From assembly GCA_031278675.1 (NCBI GenBank), contig JAITJY010000152.1, forward strand, positions 1 through 21,091: 21,091 bases of DNA, written 5' to 3'. Position numbers and translations under genes: made by a program. The DNA comes from Bifidobacteriaceae bacterium (GTDB lineage Bacteria; Actinomycetota; Actinomycetes; Actinomycetales; WQXJ01). Shown one piece after another: positions 8,488-14,620 of this stretch. Within the stretch, counting starts at the first letter, position 1. Each line of letters begins with the position of its first letter. Below the pieces are notes generated by a model. It searched no databases. It was not told the DNA's origin and worked only from the letters and a program-made list of their open reading frames with translations.

Positions 8488-8505
8488 GCCGCCGCACCAG
8501 GCGGC
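8488..8505 (-). terminator. short GC stem-loop between membrane protein and macro gene
   Basis: GCCGCC (8488-8493) and GGCGGC (8500-8505) form a 6-bp stem with the loop GCACCA. It lies just past the stop of the Pro/Tyr-rich gene. There is no U-run, so it may be only an attenuator or chance. Confidence 0.3.
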
Positions 8506-8514
8506 CGGGACTGA

Positions 8515-9519
8515 TTATCCCTTTCCGGCGATCAACCGCGCCCCGCCACCCAGAATCAGCACCCCGGTGAGTATCCAGCCGGGCACGAATGTGATTTCAA
8601 TCAGAAAATCAATGAGTGCGCCCTGAGAGTAATAGGAGTCAGAGAACATATTCGATCCGCCCAGTGATTGGATAATGCTGGCTATCACGAATACTATGAC
8701 TCCGCCCAGAATCATCGCTATTCCAAGACCGCGGCCTGAACTCCCGGTCCGAGCCTTCGGGGGCGGTGGTTGGGCCGGATATGGCCCGCTAGAACCCGGC
8801 GACGGGGCATATGGCGGCGGCTGGGCGGCGTATTGCTGTGGCTGAGCGCCATATCCGGCGGCCTGGTTCTCGGGGCCGGCCTGCGGCGCGGGATAGCCCT
8901 GGTCAGCCTGGGGCGCATCGGACTCTTGGGCCCCGTCCCCCGAAGCAGACGCCGGAGCCCCATACGGCTGCACCGGAGCCGCACCAACCCCCAACGGTTC
9001 CTCCCCCGAAACAGGCGCCGGAGCCCCATACGGCTGCGCCGGAGCCGCACCAACCCCCGACGACTCCTCCCCCGGAGCCGCGTAAGGCTGCGCCGGAGGT
9101 GCGTAAGGCTGCGCCGGAGCCGCGTAAGGCTGCGCCGCAGGTGCGTAAGGCTGCCCTGGAGCCCCATAAGGCTGCGCCGCAGGTGCGTAAGGTTGCCCCG
9201 GAGCTGCGTAGGGCTGCCCCGGAGCCGCGTAAGGCTGCCCCGGAGCTGCATAGGGCTGCGCCGCCGGTGCTTGATACCCGCCGTACGGGGATGAGGTAGC
9301 TGGCGCCGGCTGGGCGGCGGGCGGGGGGTAGCTCCACTGCTGGGGCGGGACGGCATCGGGCTGGGGGGTGGGCCACGACGCTCCCTCAGCGTAACCTGGC
9401 TGGGCCGGCGGCGCTGCGGTTCCATATGGAGCTGCGGGCGCTGCGGGGTTCGGCTGGGGAGTTTGCGCCAATGTGCCATCCTCGGGCGAAGGTGGATACG
9501 GATAATTACCCTGTGACAT
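8515..9519 (-). CDS. Pro/Tyr/Gln-repeat membrane protein with two C-terminal TM segments
   Basis: A 334-aa protein of unknown function. Residues 1-255 are disordered and rich in Pro, Ala, Gln, Tyr and Gly. Residues about 84-149 are built from the heptad QPYAAPG and variants, and 150-193 hold two copies of a 22-aa unit (GEE...GVGAAP...QPYGAP). Two hydrophobic helices follow at about 266-286 and 310-330, joined by a short polar segment, leaving a short Lys-Gly tail. The N-terminal tail therefore probably hangs in the cytoplasm or outside, anchored by a helical hairpin. The start at 9519 has a clear GAGAGGAA site. It is 31 nt downstream of the 89-aa gene, so probably part of the same transcript as the T7SS cargo genes. 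Similar Pro-rich tails precede TM segments in many actinobacterial envelope proteins. No enzymatic motif was seen. Confidence 0.85.
   Translation of the reverse strand: MSQGNYPYPPSPEDGTLAQTPQPNPAAPAAPYGTAAPPAQPGYAEGASWPTPQPDAVPPQQWSYPPPAAQPAPATSSPYGGYQAPAAQPYAAPGQPYAAPGQPYAAPGQPYAPAAQPYGAPGQPYAPAAQPYAAPAQPYAPPAQPYAAPGEESSGVGAAPAQPYGAPAPVSGEEPLGVGAAPVQPYGAPASASGDGAQESDAPQADQGYPAPQAGPENQAAGYGAQPQQYAAQPPPYAPSPGSSGPYPAQPPPPKARTGSSGRGLGIAMILGGVIVFVIASIIQSLGGSNMFSDSYYSQGALIDFLIEITFVPGWILTGVLILGGGARLIAGKG
8941..9270 (-). repeat. 21-nt and 66-nt coding repeats
   Basis: About nine degenerate 21-nt units encode the heptad QPYAAPG or QPYAPAA (about 9073-9270). They are followed by two 66-nt units (about 8941-9072) encoding a 22-aa repeat. 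Both periods keep the reading frame. Confidence 0.8.
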
Positions 9520-9550
9520 GGTGATTCCTCTCTGGGGTGCGGCGCGCCGG

Positions 9551-9820
9551 TTAGCCGGCCAGCCTGGGTTCTACTGTAGTGCCCAAGTCCACCAATTCGC
9601 TGCTGTCCCGACCCGCGAATTGTTGACGTTCACCTTGAAGCCGGTGGTTGCGCTTGCGGCGGGTTATGCCGCGAGGGTCTTGGCCACGGCGGGTGTTGCC
9701 CGTCTGCCTCACCGCAGTATCGCCGTTGGCATAGCCCAACCGCCCACCCACATAAGCGCCGAAGGCGGCCTCCAAGATCTGTTTCGCCAACCCGGGCAAT
9801 GGTCCGTTCTGATCAACCAT
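9551..9820 (-). CDS. small protein of unknown function (89 aa)
   Basis: I do not recognise this 89-aa protein. The start at 9820 is well supported by a TAGGAG site 6 nt upstream. Third codon positions stay GC-rich throughout, so the full length looks translated. The first 35 residues include an amphipathic or weakly hydrophobic segment (LAKQILEAAFGAYVGGRLGY). The rest is basic and polar, with several Arg/Lys/Gln clusters and an acidic patch near the end. There is no signal peptide, Cys pair or TM helix. It lies between the lipase-like effector (54 nt upstream) and the Pro/Tyr-rich membrane protein (31 nt downstream) on the same strand. An immunity or accessory protein for the effector is possible by position only. 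Confidence 0.6.
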   Translation of the reverse strand: MVDQNGPLPGLAKQILEAAFGAYVGGRLGYANGDTAVRQTGNTRRGQDPRGITRRKRNHRLQGERQQFAGRDSSELVDLGTTVEPRLAG

Positions 9821-9874
9821 CGGATCTCCTAGGCCTTCGGCTTGTCCGGCTAGCGGCGCGCCAGGAATATCCGA

Positions 9875-10945
9875 TTAGAAGGCACCGGACAGTAGCTGTC
9901 CCATACCGGTCTTGGCCGCTCGGATCCCGTGTTGCGTCGTGCCCAAAATACTACCGGGGTCGTTCGGTATTACTTTTTCGTAAGGCAGATCGACCCGCTG
10001 ACCAAACGCGTCGTGCACCCCAGGGGGACTCTGTAGCTTATTCAAGAGTTCCCCTTGCACCACGAGCGCGGTTACCCGGCTCGATGCCTCGTCGAGACTC
10101 TGACCTCCCACCCGCGCAGCAAACCTAAGCTCAAGTTGATTCACGCCCTCAGCATTCAAAGTCACCGCCTCACGACCGGTCGCCACGCTCGCCAAAGTAG
10201 CTAGTCTCCCGCCATGAGAATGCCCCACAAACATTAGCTCACCAGACGGATTGGCCTTCTGGACCGCCAGCGCTAAGCTAAGCGCTTGCCGGTCTTGATC
10301 TGTGCTCGAACGCACGCCCGCGAAGTTGCGACCCCAATCTGCAATTGAATCCGTACCTGGAAAAGCCACAATTAGCTGGCCAGAAGGGCCTCGATAGACA
10401 CAAGCGTCGAAGCCCGTGAAGCTATCGTGAAGAGAATTAGGGTCTATGCCCATGGCCCACAACTCGGCGGCGGTTAGTTGCGAATAGAGGCCTCCGGTCG
10501 GGTCTTGACGTTTGGATGCTGCGTCCAGGATATCGAGGGCTTCGTTCCATATTTGCATCTTCTTTCGCTCTTCGGTCCAAGTTCGGTCTATCCCCCAACC
10601 CCATTTATTCCGCACCCAATCATCGCCTGTGTGCCTGGCTCTGGTCGCGGTCTTTACTAAACCGCCTGTGTCCTGCGACGACGCACGTTCTTGCTGGTCC
10701 GCGTTGGCTCGCAAACTGTGTGCCTGTTCCCGCAGTACTGCGACGGCTGCGTCCAAGTTGACGTGGTGTTGTTCAGTCCAGGTAGTCTTGAACCTAATCG
10801 CCACGGGACCCACCCAGAATTGGGTCGAAACTGCTTTTGTGACAGTCCTGGTAGCGTCCTGGAGTTCAGAGGCCTCGCGATCAAATGCTATTGCCAATGA
10901 GCGTAGTTCCCCTACGTCTGCTCCCCACATTCCGCCAGTTGCCAT
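9875..10945 (-). CDS. T7SS effector candidate: WXG100-type N-terminus fused to a lipase-like alpha/beta hydrolase
   Basis: A 356-aa two-part protein. Residues 1-90 form a WXG100-like helical hairpin with WVG at the turn (44-46) and the ending QERAS. They are clearly paralogous to the N-terminus of the cysteine-peptidase effector and related to the stand-alone WXG100 proteins. Residues about 175-345 resemble class 3 lipase/DUF2974-type hydrolases: LIVAFPGTDSIADW (191-204, with an oxyanion-hole-like G-T-D) and the nucleophile elbow GHSHG (241-245, Ser243). Candidate catalytic histidines are His311 and His339; the acid is not clear. Secretion through the EccC-type ATPase downstream on the right is inferred from the WXG100 fold. 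T7SS-secreted lipase toxins are known in Firmicutes (TslA of Staphylococcus aureus). The start has TAGGAG 7 nt upstream, inside the end of a WXG100 remnant. Target and self-protection are unknown. Confidence 0.85.
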   Translation of the reverse strand: MATGGMWGADVGELRSLAIAFDREASELQDATRTVTKAVSTQFWVGPVAIRFKTTWTEQHHVNLDAAVAVLREQAHSLRANADQQERASSQDTGGLVKTATRARHTGDDWVRNKWGWGIDRTWTEERKKMQIWNEALDILDAASKRQDPTGGLYSQLTAAELWAMGIDPNSLHDSFTGFDACVYRGPSGQLIVAFPGTDSIADWGRNFAGVRSSTDQDRQALSLALAVQKANPSGELMFVGHSHGGRLATLASVATGREAVTLNAEGVNQLELRFAARVGGQSLDEASSRVTALVVQGELLNKLQSPPGVHDAFGQRVDLPYEKVIPNDPGSILGTTQHGIRAAKTGMGQLLSGAF

Positions 10946-10954
10946 TAGTGGCTC

Positions 10955-11083
10955 CTATCTGCTGTTAGCTGTACCAATTTGGGTTTCGGGGCCGGGCCGG
11001 ACCCGACCAACCGAAGTGCGCACGCCTCGTGCGGCTTTCCTAAGACGCCGGGCGCCGCGAAACGCTGCTTCATCTGGACCGCC
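10955..11083 (-). pseudogene. remnant of a WXG100 gene (C-terminal part)
   Basis: Directly after the TGA of the lipoprotein gene, and in the same frame, the minus strand encodes about 42 residues ending at a TAG (10955-10957). They match the intact WXG100 gene at 13787-14065. The remnant has GPDEAAFR against GPDADRFR, then RLRKAARGVRTSVGRVR against RIRKAAQDVRSSAGKVR. The shared end is ETQI...SR plus the identical nucleotides AGCAGATAGG. About ten residues between these blocks and the whole first helix are missing, and no start codon serves this frame. The gene was therefore truncated when the cargo module was duplicated. The lipase gene's ribosome site overlaps the remnant's end. Confidence 0.75.
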
Positions 11084-11902
11084 TCAGCCCAGTGACGGTT
11101 CCACGAAGACTGCGACTGAGTGTCCTAGCTCGGCGGTCAGGCTCGTCGCCATCCTCGTGGCAAGCTCTTCCAGGTAGGCACTTTTTGCCGATTGTGCTTC
11201 AGCGTCCGCCATAGACCCGTCGGCGTTGAATTCCACGGCGTACGATACCTCAAACGCGACCGCATCGTTTTCGCAATTCTTCGCTCCGGACATGTCATAC
11301 CCGCTAAGGTCTACCTCGTCACTGTCGACAATCCGGCCAACCCTGGGATAGGTCCGCTCCACAATCTCCCTAAGAACCGGGTCGCTCCCTAGGTTGTCGC
11401 CGCCGGCGCGGCTGCTAAATGCCTCAACATCTTCACGGCTCAACCGCTCCACATTGGTGTTATTCCGCAGGTAGACGTAGGCCAAACCCAGATAAGAGTT
11501 CGCCTGGTAAAACGACGCATCGCCACCGGGCACAGGCGTGAAGCCAAGCGAGCTATTCTTCAACTCGGCGTCATAGCCCGCAATATCCAGTTGCTCCAGC
11601 AAGAAGGCAGAAAAGACCTGGCGGTACATTGACCAAACCACCGCGTACAATTCGTTTGGCTCGCCGCCATCCGCCAGGCCAAGCGCTGCCGCAGCCTCCG
11701 CATCAAAGGAATTAGGCACGCTACCGGACACAATATCGGCGGCCGATGCCGACGGAGCAACTACCAGCGATGGCGTGCCACTGCCCGGCCCGCCCGGTCC
11801 GCCAGGCGAGGTCCCGCCGCAACCGGCAACGGTCGCCACCACTGCTGTGAACAGGACAACTACGATGCGACTGACCAATTTGGACCCCGTTCTAACTTCC
11901 AT
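11084..11902 (-). CDS. lipoprotein paralogue of the effector partner protein
   Basis: A 272-aa predicted lipoprotein. A basic N-terminus and hydrophobic segment (about 9-24) lead to the lipobox VAGC with Cys28, followed by a Gly/Pro/Ser linker, so the mature protein should be anchored outside the membrane. From residue about 55 it is paralogous to the cytosolic partner at 12980-13777. Shared blocks are PNSF/PNSY followed by an Ala-rich helix, the strings SLGF and GLGF, YLRNN-x-x-VERL, and GYDMSG against GYDLSG. Last comes a strand ending in VEF. I do not recognise the family. Its start overlaps the stop of the cysteine-peptidase effector by 11 nt, indicating translational coupling. The lipase-like effector follows 138 nt downstream. 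An immunity lipoprotein is attractive because the lipase TslA is neutralised by a lipoprotein, but an adaptor or chaperone role for the family is equally possible. Confidence 0.85.
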   Translation of the reverse strand: MEVRTGSKLVSRIVVVLFTAVVATVAGCGGTSPGGPGGPGSGTPSLVVAPSASAADIVSGSVPNSFDAEAAAALGLADGGEPNELYAVVWSMYRQVFSAFLLEQLDIAGYDAELKNSSLGFTPVPGGDASFYQANSYLGLAYVYLRNNTNVERLSREDVEAFSSRAGGDNLGSDPVLREIVERTYPRVGRIVDSDEVDLSGYDMSGAKNCENDAVAFEVSYAVEFNADGSMADAEAQSAKSAYLEELATRMATSLTAELGHSVAVFVEPSLG

Positions 11903-12977
11903 AGACGATCACCTGCAGACTGCTGTTTCGGCCGGTACCCGACCCGTAGTCGGATGGGTCGACCGTGTAGACCTTCCCCCAAGAGGAGACGATGAGGTGG
12001 CCATCGTCGTTCACCCCCGTGACGGTCATCGCGTGGCCCCCAGTGGCTTCGTACAAGGCCCCGTCGGCGTCGGTCATGCGGATCGATGAAACTCGGATCA
12101 CCACGTCGCCGCTGGTAGCCAAACGCTGGTAATCCTTCACGGTGGTGGGAGTCCCGTTAGCACGGACGTCTACGCTCACTCCGCGATCCCGCAGGTAGCG
12201 CTCAAACCGGTCTTCCCTAGTGTCGGGATTAGTACCCCTTCCTGTGGTGTCCTCGTTAATGTTGTAATCCCACCACGGGGCATCATCGCTCGCGGAGTAG
12301 TCTTGTCTGGCGTCCGTGGTGGTCCATTTCCACCAAAGGAATTGATGCCCCTTTCGGTTGTCTTCCGCCGCGTAGAGGTCGGTAATCATGTAATCGAAGT
12401 TGAAGTCACCATTCGCATCATAGAGCGGGAATCCGAAGATCCGCTCAAACTCTTCAGGCCTGTCGGCGTACTGCTGGGCTAAGGTATTGACCAGCGCCAT
12501 ATACCCGCATCCTTCGTGTCCCATCCGTATTAGCAGGACTTCCACCTCGTTGTCAGTCAACTCGGGGTGATAACGCCGTATAATCTCGGCCAAGGTTTGG
12601 TCGCCAGCCAGGTAACGGTCTTTCGCAGCGCTCTGATCCCCTCCATAACGGCCGGCAGGGCCGAACACCGGGCGGCGGGCGGCGCAATATCCGCCGCCGC
12701 TGTCAGATCTGGACGCATTCTCTTGTTCCGCCGCATTGGAGCGCAGCCTTTGAGCCGAGTCCGCCAGAAGGGTCGCGGCCTGGCTGACGCTGGGAAAATG
12801 CTCCTGGCGCCAGGACAACTTGAACCGCGTGGCCACGGGACCTACCCAAAACTGGGCTTGCACCCCCCTAGTGACGATATTCGCCGCGTCCCGCAGGTCC
12901 GCTGCCGCACGGTCGAATTGTTCTGCAGTTCTACGCAGATCTTCAACATCTGCACCATAAAACTTTACGCCAGCCAT
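11892..12977 (-). CDS. T7SS effector candidate: WXG100-type N-terminus fused to a papain/C39-like cysteine peptidase
   Basis: A 361-aa protein. Residues 1-90 are a WXG100-like hairpin (WVG at 44-46, ending QENAS), closely paralogous to the lipase-like effector. The C-terminal part looks like a papain-fold or C39-type peptidase. A Cys in GHEGCGYMALVNTLA (Cys157 at the start of a helix) would be the nucleophile. The His would be in ATGGHAMTVTGV (His315), followed by DDGHLIVSSWGK, which aligns with the NSWG strand of papains. The usual third residue (Asn/Asp) would be Ser331 here, so activity is uncertain. Between them lies DANGDFNFD (187-195), an EF-hand/dockerin-like calcium loop, and a Trp/Asp-rich segment (213-245). 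The start is the ATG at 12977 with GGAGGAAT 6 nt upstream; it follows the partner gene by 2 nt. A longer start at 13037 would overlap the partner gene and adds unrelated sequence. Confidence 0.82.
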   Translation of the reverse strand: MAGVKFYGADVEDLRRTAEQFDRAAADLRDAANIVTRGVQAQFWVGPVATRFKLSWRQEHFPSVSQAATLLADSAQRLRSNAAEQENASRSDSGGGYCAARRPVFGPAGRYGGDQSAAKDRYLAGDQTLAEIIRRYHPELTDNEVEVLLIRMGHEGCGYMALVNTLAQQYADRPEEFERIFGFPLYDANGDFNFDYMITDLYAAEDNRKGHQFLWWKWTTTDARQDYSASDDAPWWDYNINEDTTGRGTNPDTREDRFERYLRDRGVSVDVRANGTPTTVKDYQRLATSGDVVIRVSSIRMTDADGALYEATGGHAMTVTGVNDDGHLIVSSWGKVYTVDPSDYGSGTGRNSSLQVIVYGS

Positions 12978-12979
12978 CG

Positions 12980-13777
12980 TTATTCCTCCGTCGAAATAAC
13001 AGTGCGTTGTACCAGAATAGACACCGGACCACCCCATGTTTCTAAGAAACGCGCCTCCAGCTCAGGTGCGAAGCCGTCCAAGAACCGTAACCGCGCGGCG
13101 TCTCCAGCTCGGTCAATAAAGGCGCCACGTTGATCGAACTCCACAAGATAGTTGAGGCCTAGGACAACCGCTTCATTGGCGGTGTTGGATGTCCCAGACA
13201 GATCATAGCCAGTGATCTGAACTGCCGGATCGTCCACCAGGCGAATTACCCGTCGCCAGGTGTTTTCCACAACTAGCGCCGCTGGGTTGCCGAAACCTTT
13301 GCACCCCAGCCGAGTTTCGCCTACTCGGGGTCCCCGCGAAATCTCGGAGCGAAGCGGAGAGAGTTCGTGGGGTGTCTCTAAATGAGGGGCGGGCTGTGAG
13401 ACATCCGGGCTCAAGTCGCCAAAGACCGCGCGGTCGGAATCATCCAACCGTTCCACGTGCAGGTTGTTGCGCAAGTACAAGAAATCCAAGCCCAGGTGCT
13501 GGTATTTCTCGTAGAATGACCTAGCGTTGCCCACCACTGGCTTGAAACCCAGGCCACTTGCTCGTATCGCGGCTTCTGCGCCAGTCAAATCCATGCGCGC
13601 TATTAGCATCTGTTCCAGGGCGCGCCGGTAGCGGTCTTGCACGCGCGCATACTCTTCTGTCAGCCGACCAAATCGAGCCAACCCTGCGCCTGCGGCGGCG
13701 GCGACATTGTAAGAATTAGGCCGCGCACCATCCACCACCTCGCTGATGGTCGGTGCGGCGCGTGAATCGTCCACCAT
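12980..13777 (-). CDS. cytosolic partner protein of the effector module (265 aa)
   Basis: A 265-aa protein of unrecognised family with no signal peptide or TM segment. It is paralogous over most of its length to the lipoprotein at 11084-11902 (PNSY block near residue 20, then LGFKPV, then YLRNN with VERL, then GYDLSG, then VEFD). It differs by lacking a signal sequence and by an extra segment of about 38 residues (about 127-165) that coincides with a fold-back DNA element. It starts 9 nt after a WXG100 gene, with AGG 9 nt upstream of the ATG, and stops 2 nt before the cysteine-peptidase effector, so the three are translationally coupled. The conserved position just before an effector suggests a dedicated chaperone, adaptor or immunity protein. 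Which of these cannot be settled from sequence. Confidence 0.82.
   Translation of the reverse strand: MVDDSRAAPTISEVVDGARPNSYNVAAAAGAGLARFGRLTEEYARVQDRYRRALEQMLIARMDLTGAEAAIRASGLGFKPVVGNARSFYEKYQHLGLDFLYLRNNLHVERLDDSDRAVFGDLSPDVSQPAPHLETPHELSPLRSEISRGPRVGETRLGCKGFGNPAALVVENTWRRVIRLVDDPAVQITGYDLSGTSNTANEAVVLGLNYLVEFDQRGAFIDRAGDAARLRFLDGFAPELEARFLETWGGPVSILVQRTVISTEE
13302..13374. other. fold-back element inside the partner gene
   Basis: CACCCCA (13302-13308) and TGGGGTG (13368-13374) are inverted ends. Inside them CGAGTTTCGC (13311-13320) pairs with GCGAAATCTCG (13336-13346, one extra base) around CGGGGTCCCCG. The stretch falls within the segment of the partner protein that its lipoprotein paralogue lacks. 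It may be a small inserted palindromic element kept in frame. Confidence 0.45.
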
Positions 13778-13786
13778 TTCGACGAC

Positions 13787-14065
13787 CTATCTGCTGGAAA
13801 CTCGGATTTGAGTTTCGATTTGGGTGCGCACTTTACCGGCCGAACTCCGCACGTCTTGCGCAGCTTTCCTGATACGCGGCGCATGAACGGAGGACCAATC
13901 ACTACGGAACCGATCGGCGTCGGGACCAGTCCACGCCGTGCTAGACAACAACCTAGCAAGCCGCGACAAGGTAGCCTCGATACGCGCCGCTTGAGCATCC
14001 ATCGACCCCGCTGTCGCACGCACTTCTTCAATGCTCATGCCGAAGAACGAATCACCAAATTGCAT
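13787..14065 (-). CDS. WXG100-family protein, second of the pair (92 aa)
   Basis: A 92-aa WXG100 protein with WTG at residues 45-47, flanked by two long amphipathic helices. The N-terminus FFGMSIEEVR matches the [WF]G-x-D-V-x-x-[LV]R pattern shared by the other WXG100 domains in the window. It is expected to form a helical hairpin, pair with a partner and be exported by the EccC-type ATPase. The ATG at 14065 is preferred: AGGAAGG lies about 12 nt upstream and the protein length is typical. The longer start at 14113 would read through a hairpin, and the ATG at 14038 lacks a clear site. It is the first gene of a tightly coupled trio (next gene 9 nt away). A truncated second copy of this gene lies at 10955-11083. 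No C-terminal YxxxD/E signal is present. Confidence 0.85.
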   Translation of the reverse strand: MQFGDSFFGMSIEEVRATAGSMDAQAARIEATLSRLARLLSSTAWTGPDADRFRSDWSSVHAPRIRKAAQDVRSSAGKVRTQIETQIRVSSR

Positions 14066-14094
14066 AGCTTTTAACAACCTTCCTAGAACGATAG

Positions 14095-14128
14095 GCCGGG
14101 GGCTGCGGGCCAACCCGCAACCCCCGGC
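14095..14128 (-). terminator. 15-bp stem-loop between the two WXG100 genes (attenuator or stabiliser)
   Basis: Arms 14095-14109 and 14114-14128 pair over 15 positions around a 4-nt loop. In the minus-strand RNA the only non-Watson-Crick pair is a G-U wobble. It begins 9 nt after the stop of the first WXG100 gene and ends before the ribosome site of the second. No U-run follows. It probably limits read-through or protects the upstream message, favouring the first WXG100 protein. Confidence 0.65.
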
Positions 14129-14136
14129 GGACCAAG

Positions 14137-14403
14137 TCAGGCGTTGGACGCCGTCTCCTGATCCTGTGCATTTTGATTAGCCCGTTGCTGCGTATCGCGC
14201 AGTGCTTGCGCAACCTGGTTCAACGAACTGGTGTGCTGACCAGACCAATCCGCCCGGAACTTCTCCGAATCAGGACCAGTCCACTGCGTAGCATTCAGCT
14301 TCGTTGTCAACACCGCCCTAATCTGATCAATCTCATCTGCCTTCTGTCCCAAAAGCGTCGCCAGTTCTCGCACCTGCTGGACATCAAGACCCCAAACTGC
14401 CAT
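14137..14403 (-). CDS. WXG100-family protein, first of the pair (88 aa)
   Basis: An 88-aa WXG100 (ESAT-6/CFP-10-like) secreted protein. WTG lies at 41-43 in the turn between two helices, the N-terminus is AVWGLDVQQVREL, and the C-terminal helix ends in a DQETAS motif. The same QExAS ending marks the junction between the WXG100-like part and the toxic part in both effectors (QERAS, QENAS). So this protein is effectively the free version of their N-terminal domain. The start at 14403 has AAAGGA 7 nt upstream. It is probably the first gene of the cargo operon: the 193 nt upstream hold no gene and the previous operon ends at a hairpin. No clear promoter hexamers were found there. No YxxxD/E export signal is visible. 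Confidence 0.92.
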   Translation of the reverse strand: MAVWGLDVQQVRELATLLGQKADEIDQIRAVLTTKLNATQWTGPDSEKFRADWSGQHTSSLNQVAQALRDTQQRANQNAQDQETASNA

Positions 14404-14596
14404 TTCTATATCCTTTCGTTACAAAGCGCCGGTTCAGCGCTTGACCTGTTGAATGCCGCAACCGCCCACCACCGAGACTTGCGCCAAGCCCCTAAGCCTA
14501 GCAATCCGATGAATAAACCGGATTCCTAGGCAAAACCTGCGCTTGCCTTCCGCGTTTCCGCTGGTCAGCGTGCCGCTGCCCTACGTCAACACGGTC

Positions 14597-14620
14597 GGAC
14601 GGTGTTGTTCAACACCGTCC
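14597..14620 (-). terminator. perfect 10-bp stem-loop ending the ATPase operon
   Basis: GGACGGTGTT (14597-14606) and AACACCGTCC (14611-14620) are exact inverted repeats around GTTC. The stem abuts the TAG of the 43-aa gene (its last base overlaps). It lacks a U-run, which is common for actinobacterial terminators. The 193-nt region that follows before the WXG100 genes shows no gene. Confidence 0.55.

Noticed and set aside
9551..9820. Frameshifted remnant of a larger protein
   Set aside because: Third-position GC stays high throughout the frame and it has its own ribosome site and stop, so it looks like a complete small gene.
10945..11073. 42-aa frame starting at ATG 11073 and ending on the lipase start (TAATG)
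   Set aside because: The WXG100 similarity lies in another frame of the same stretch, so this frame is probably incidental; the GAGG upstream and TAATG overlap keep a small doubt.
12978..13037. Longer start for the cysteine-peptidase effector
   Set aside because: The extension overlaps the partner gene, has no paralogous counterpart in the lipase effector, and the ATG at 12977 has an excellent GGAGG site.
13302..13374. Complete insertion sequence
   Set aside because: Far too short, no transposase and no clear target-site duplication; kept only as a possible fold-back element.
14404..14596. Promoter with -35 TTGACG near 14583-14588
   Set aside because: No acceptable -10 hexamer at the right distance; only the ribosome site of the WXG100 gene is convincing.
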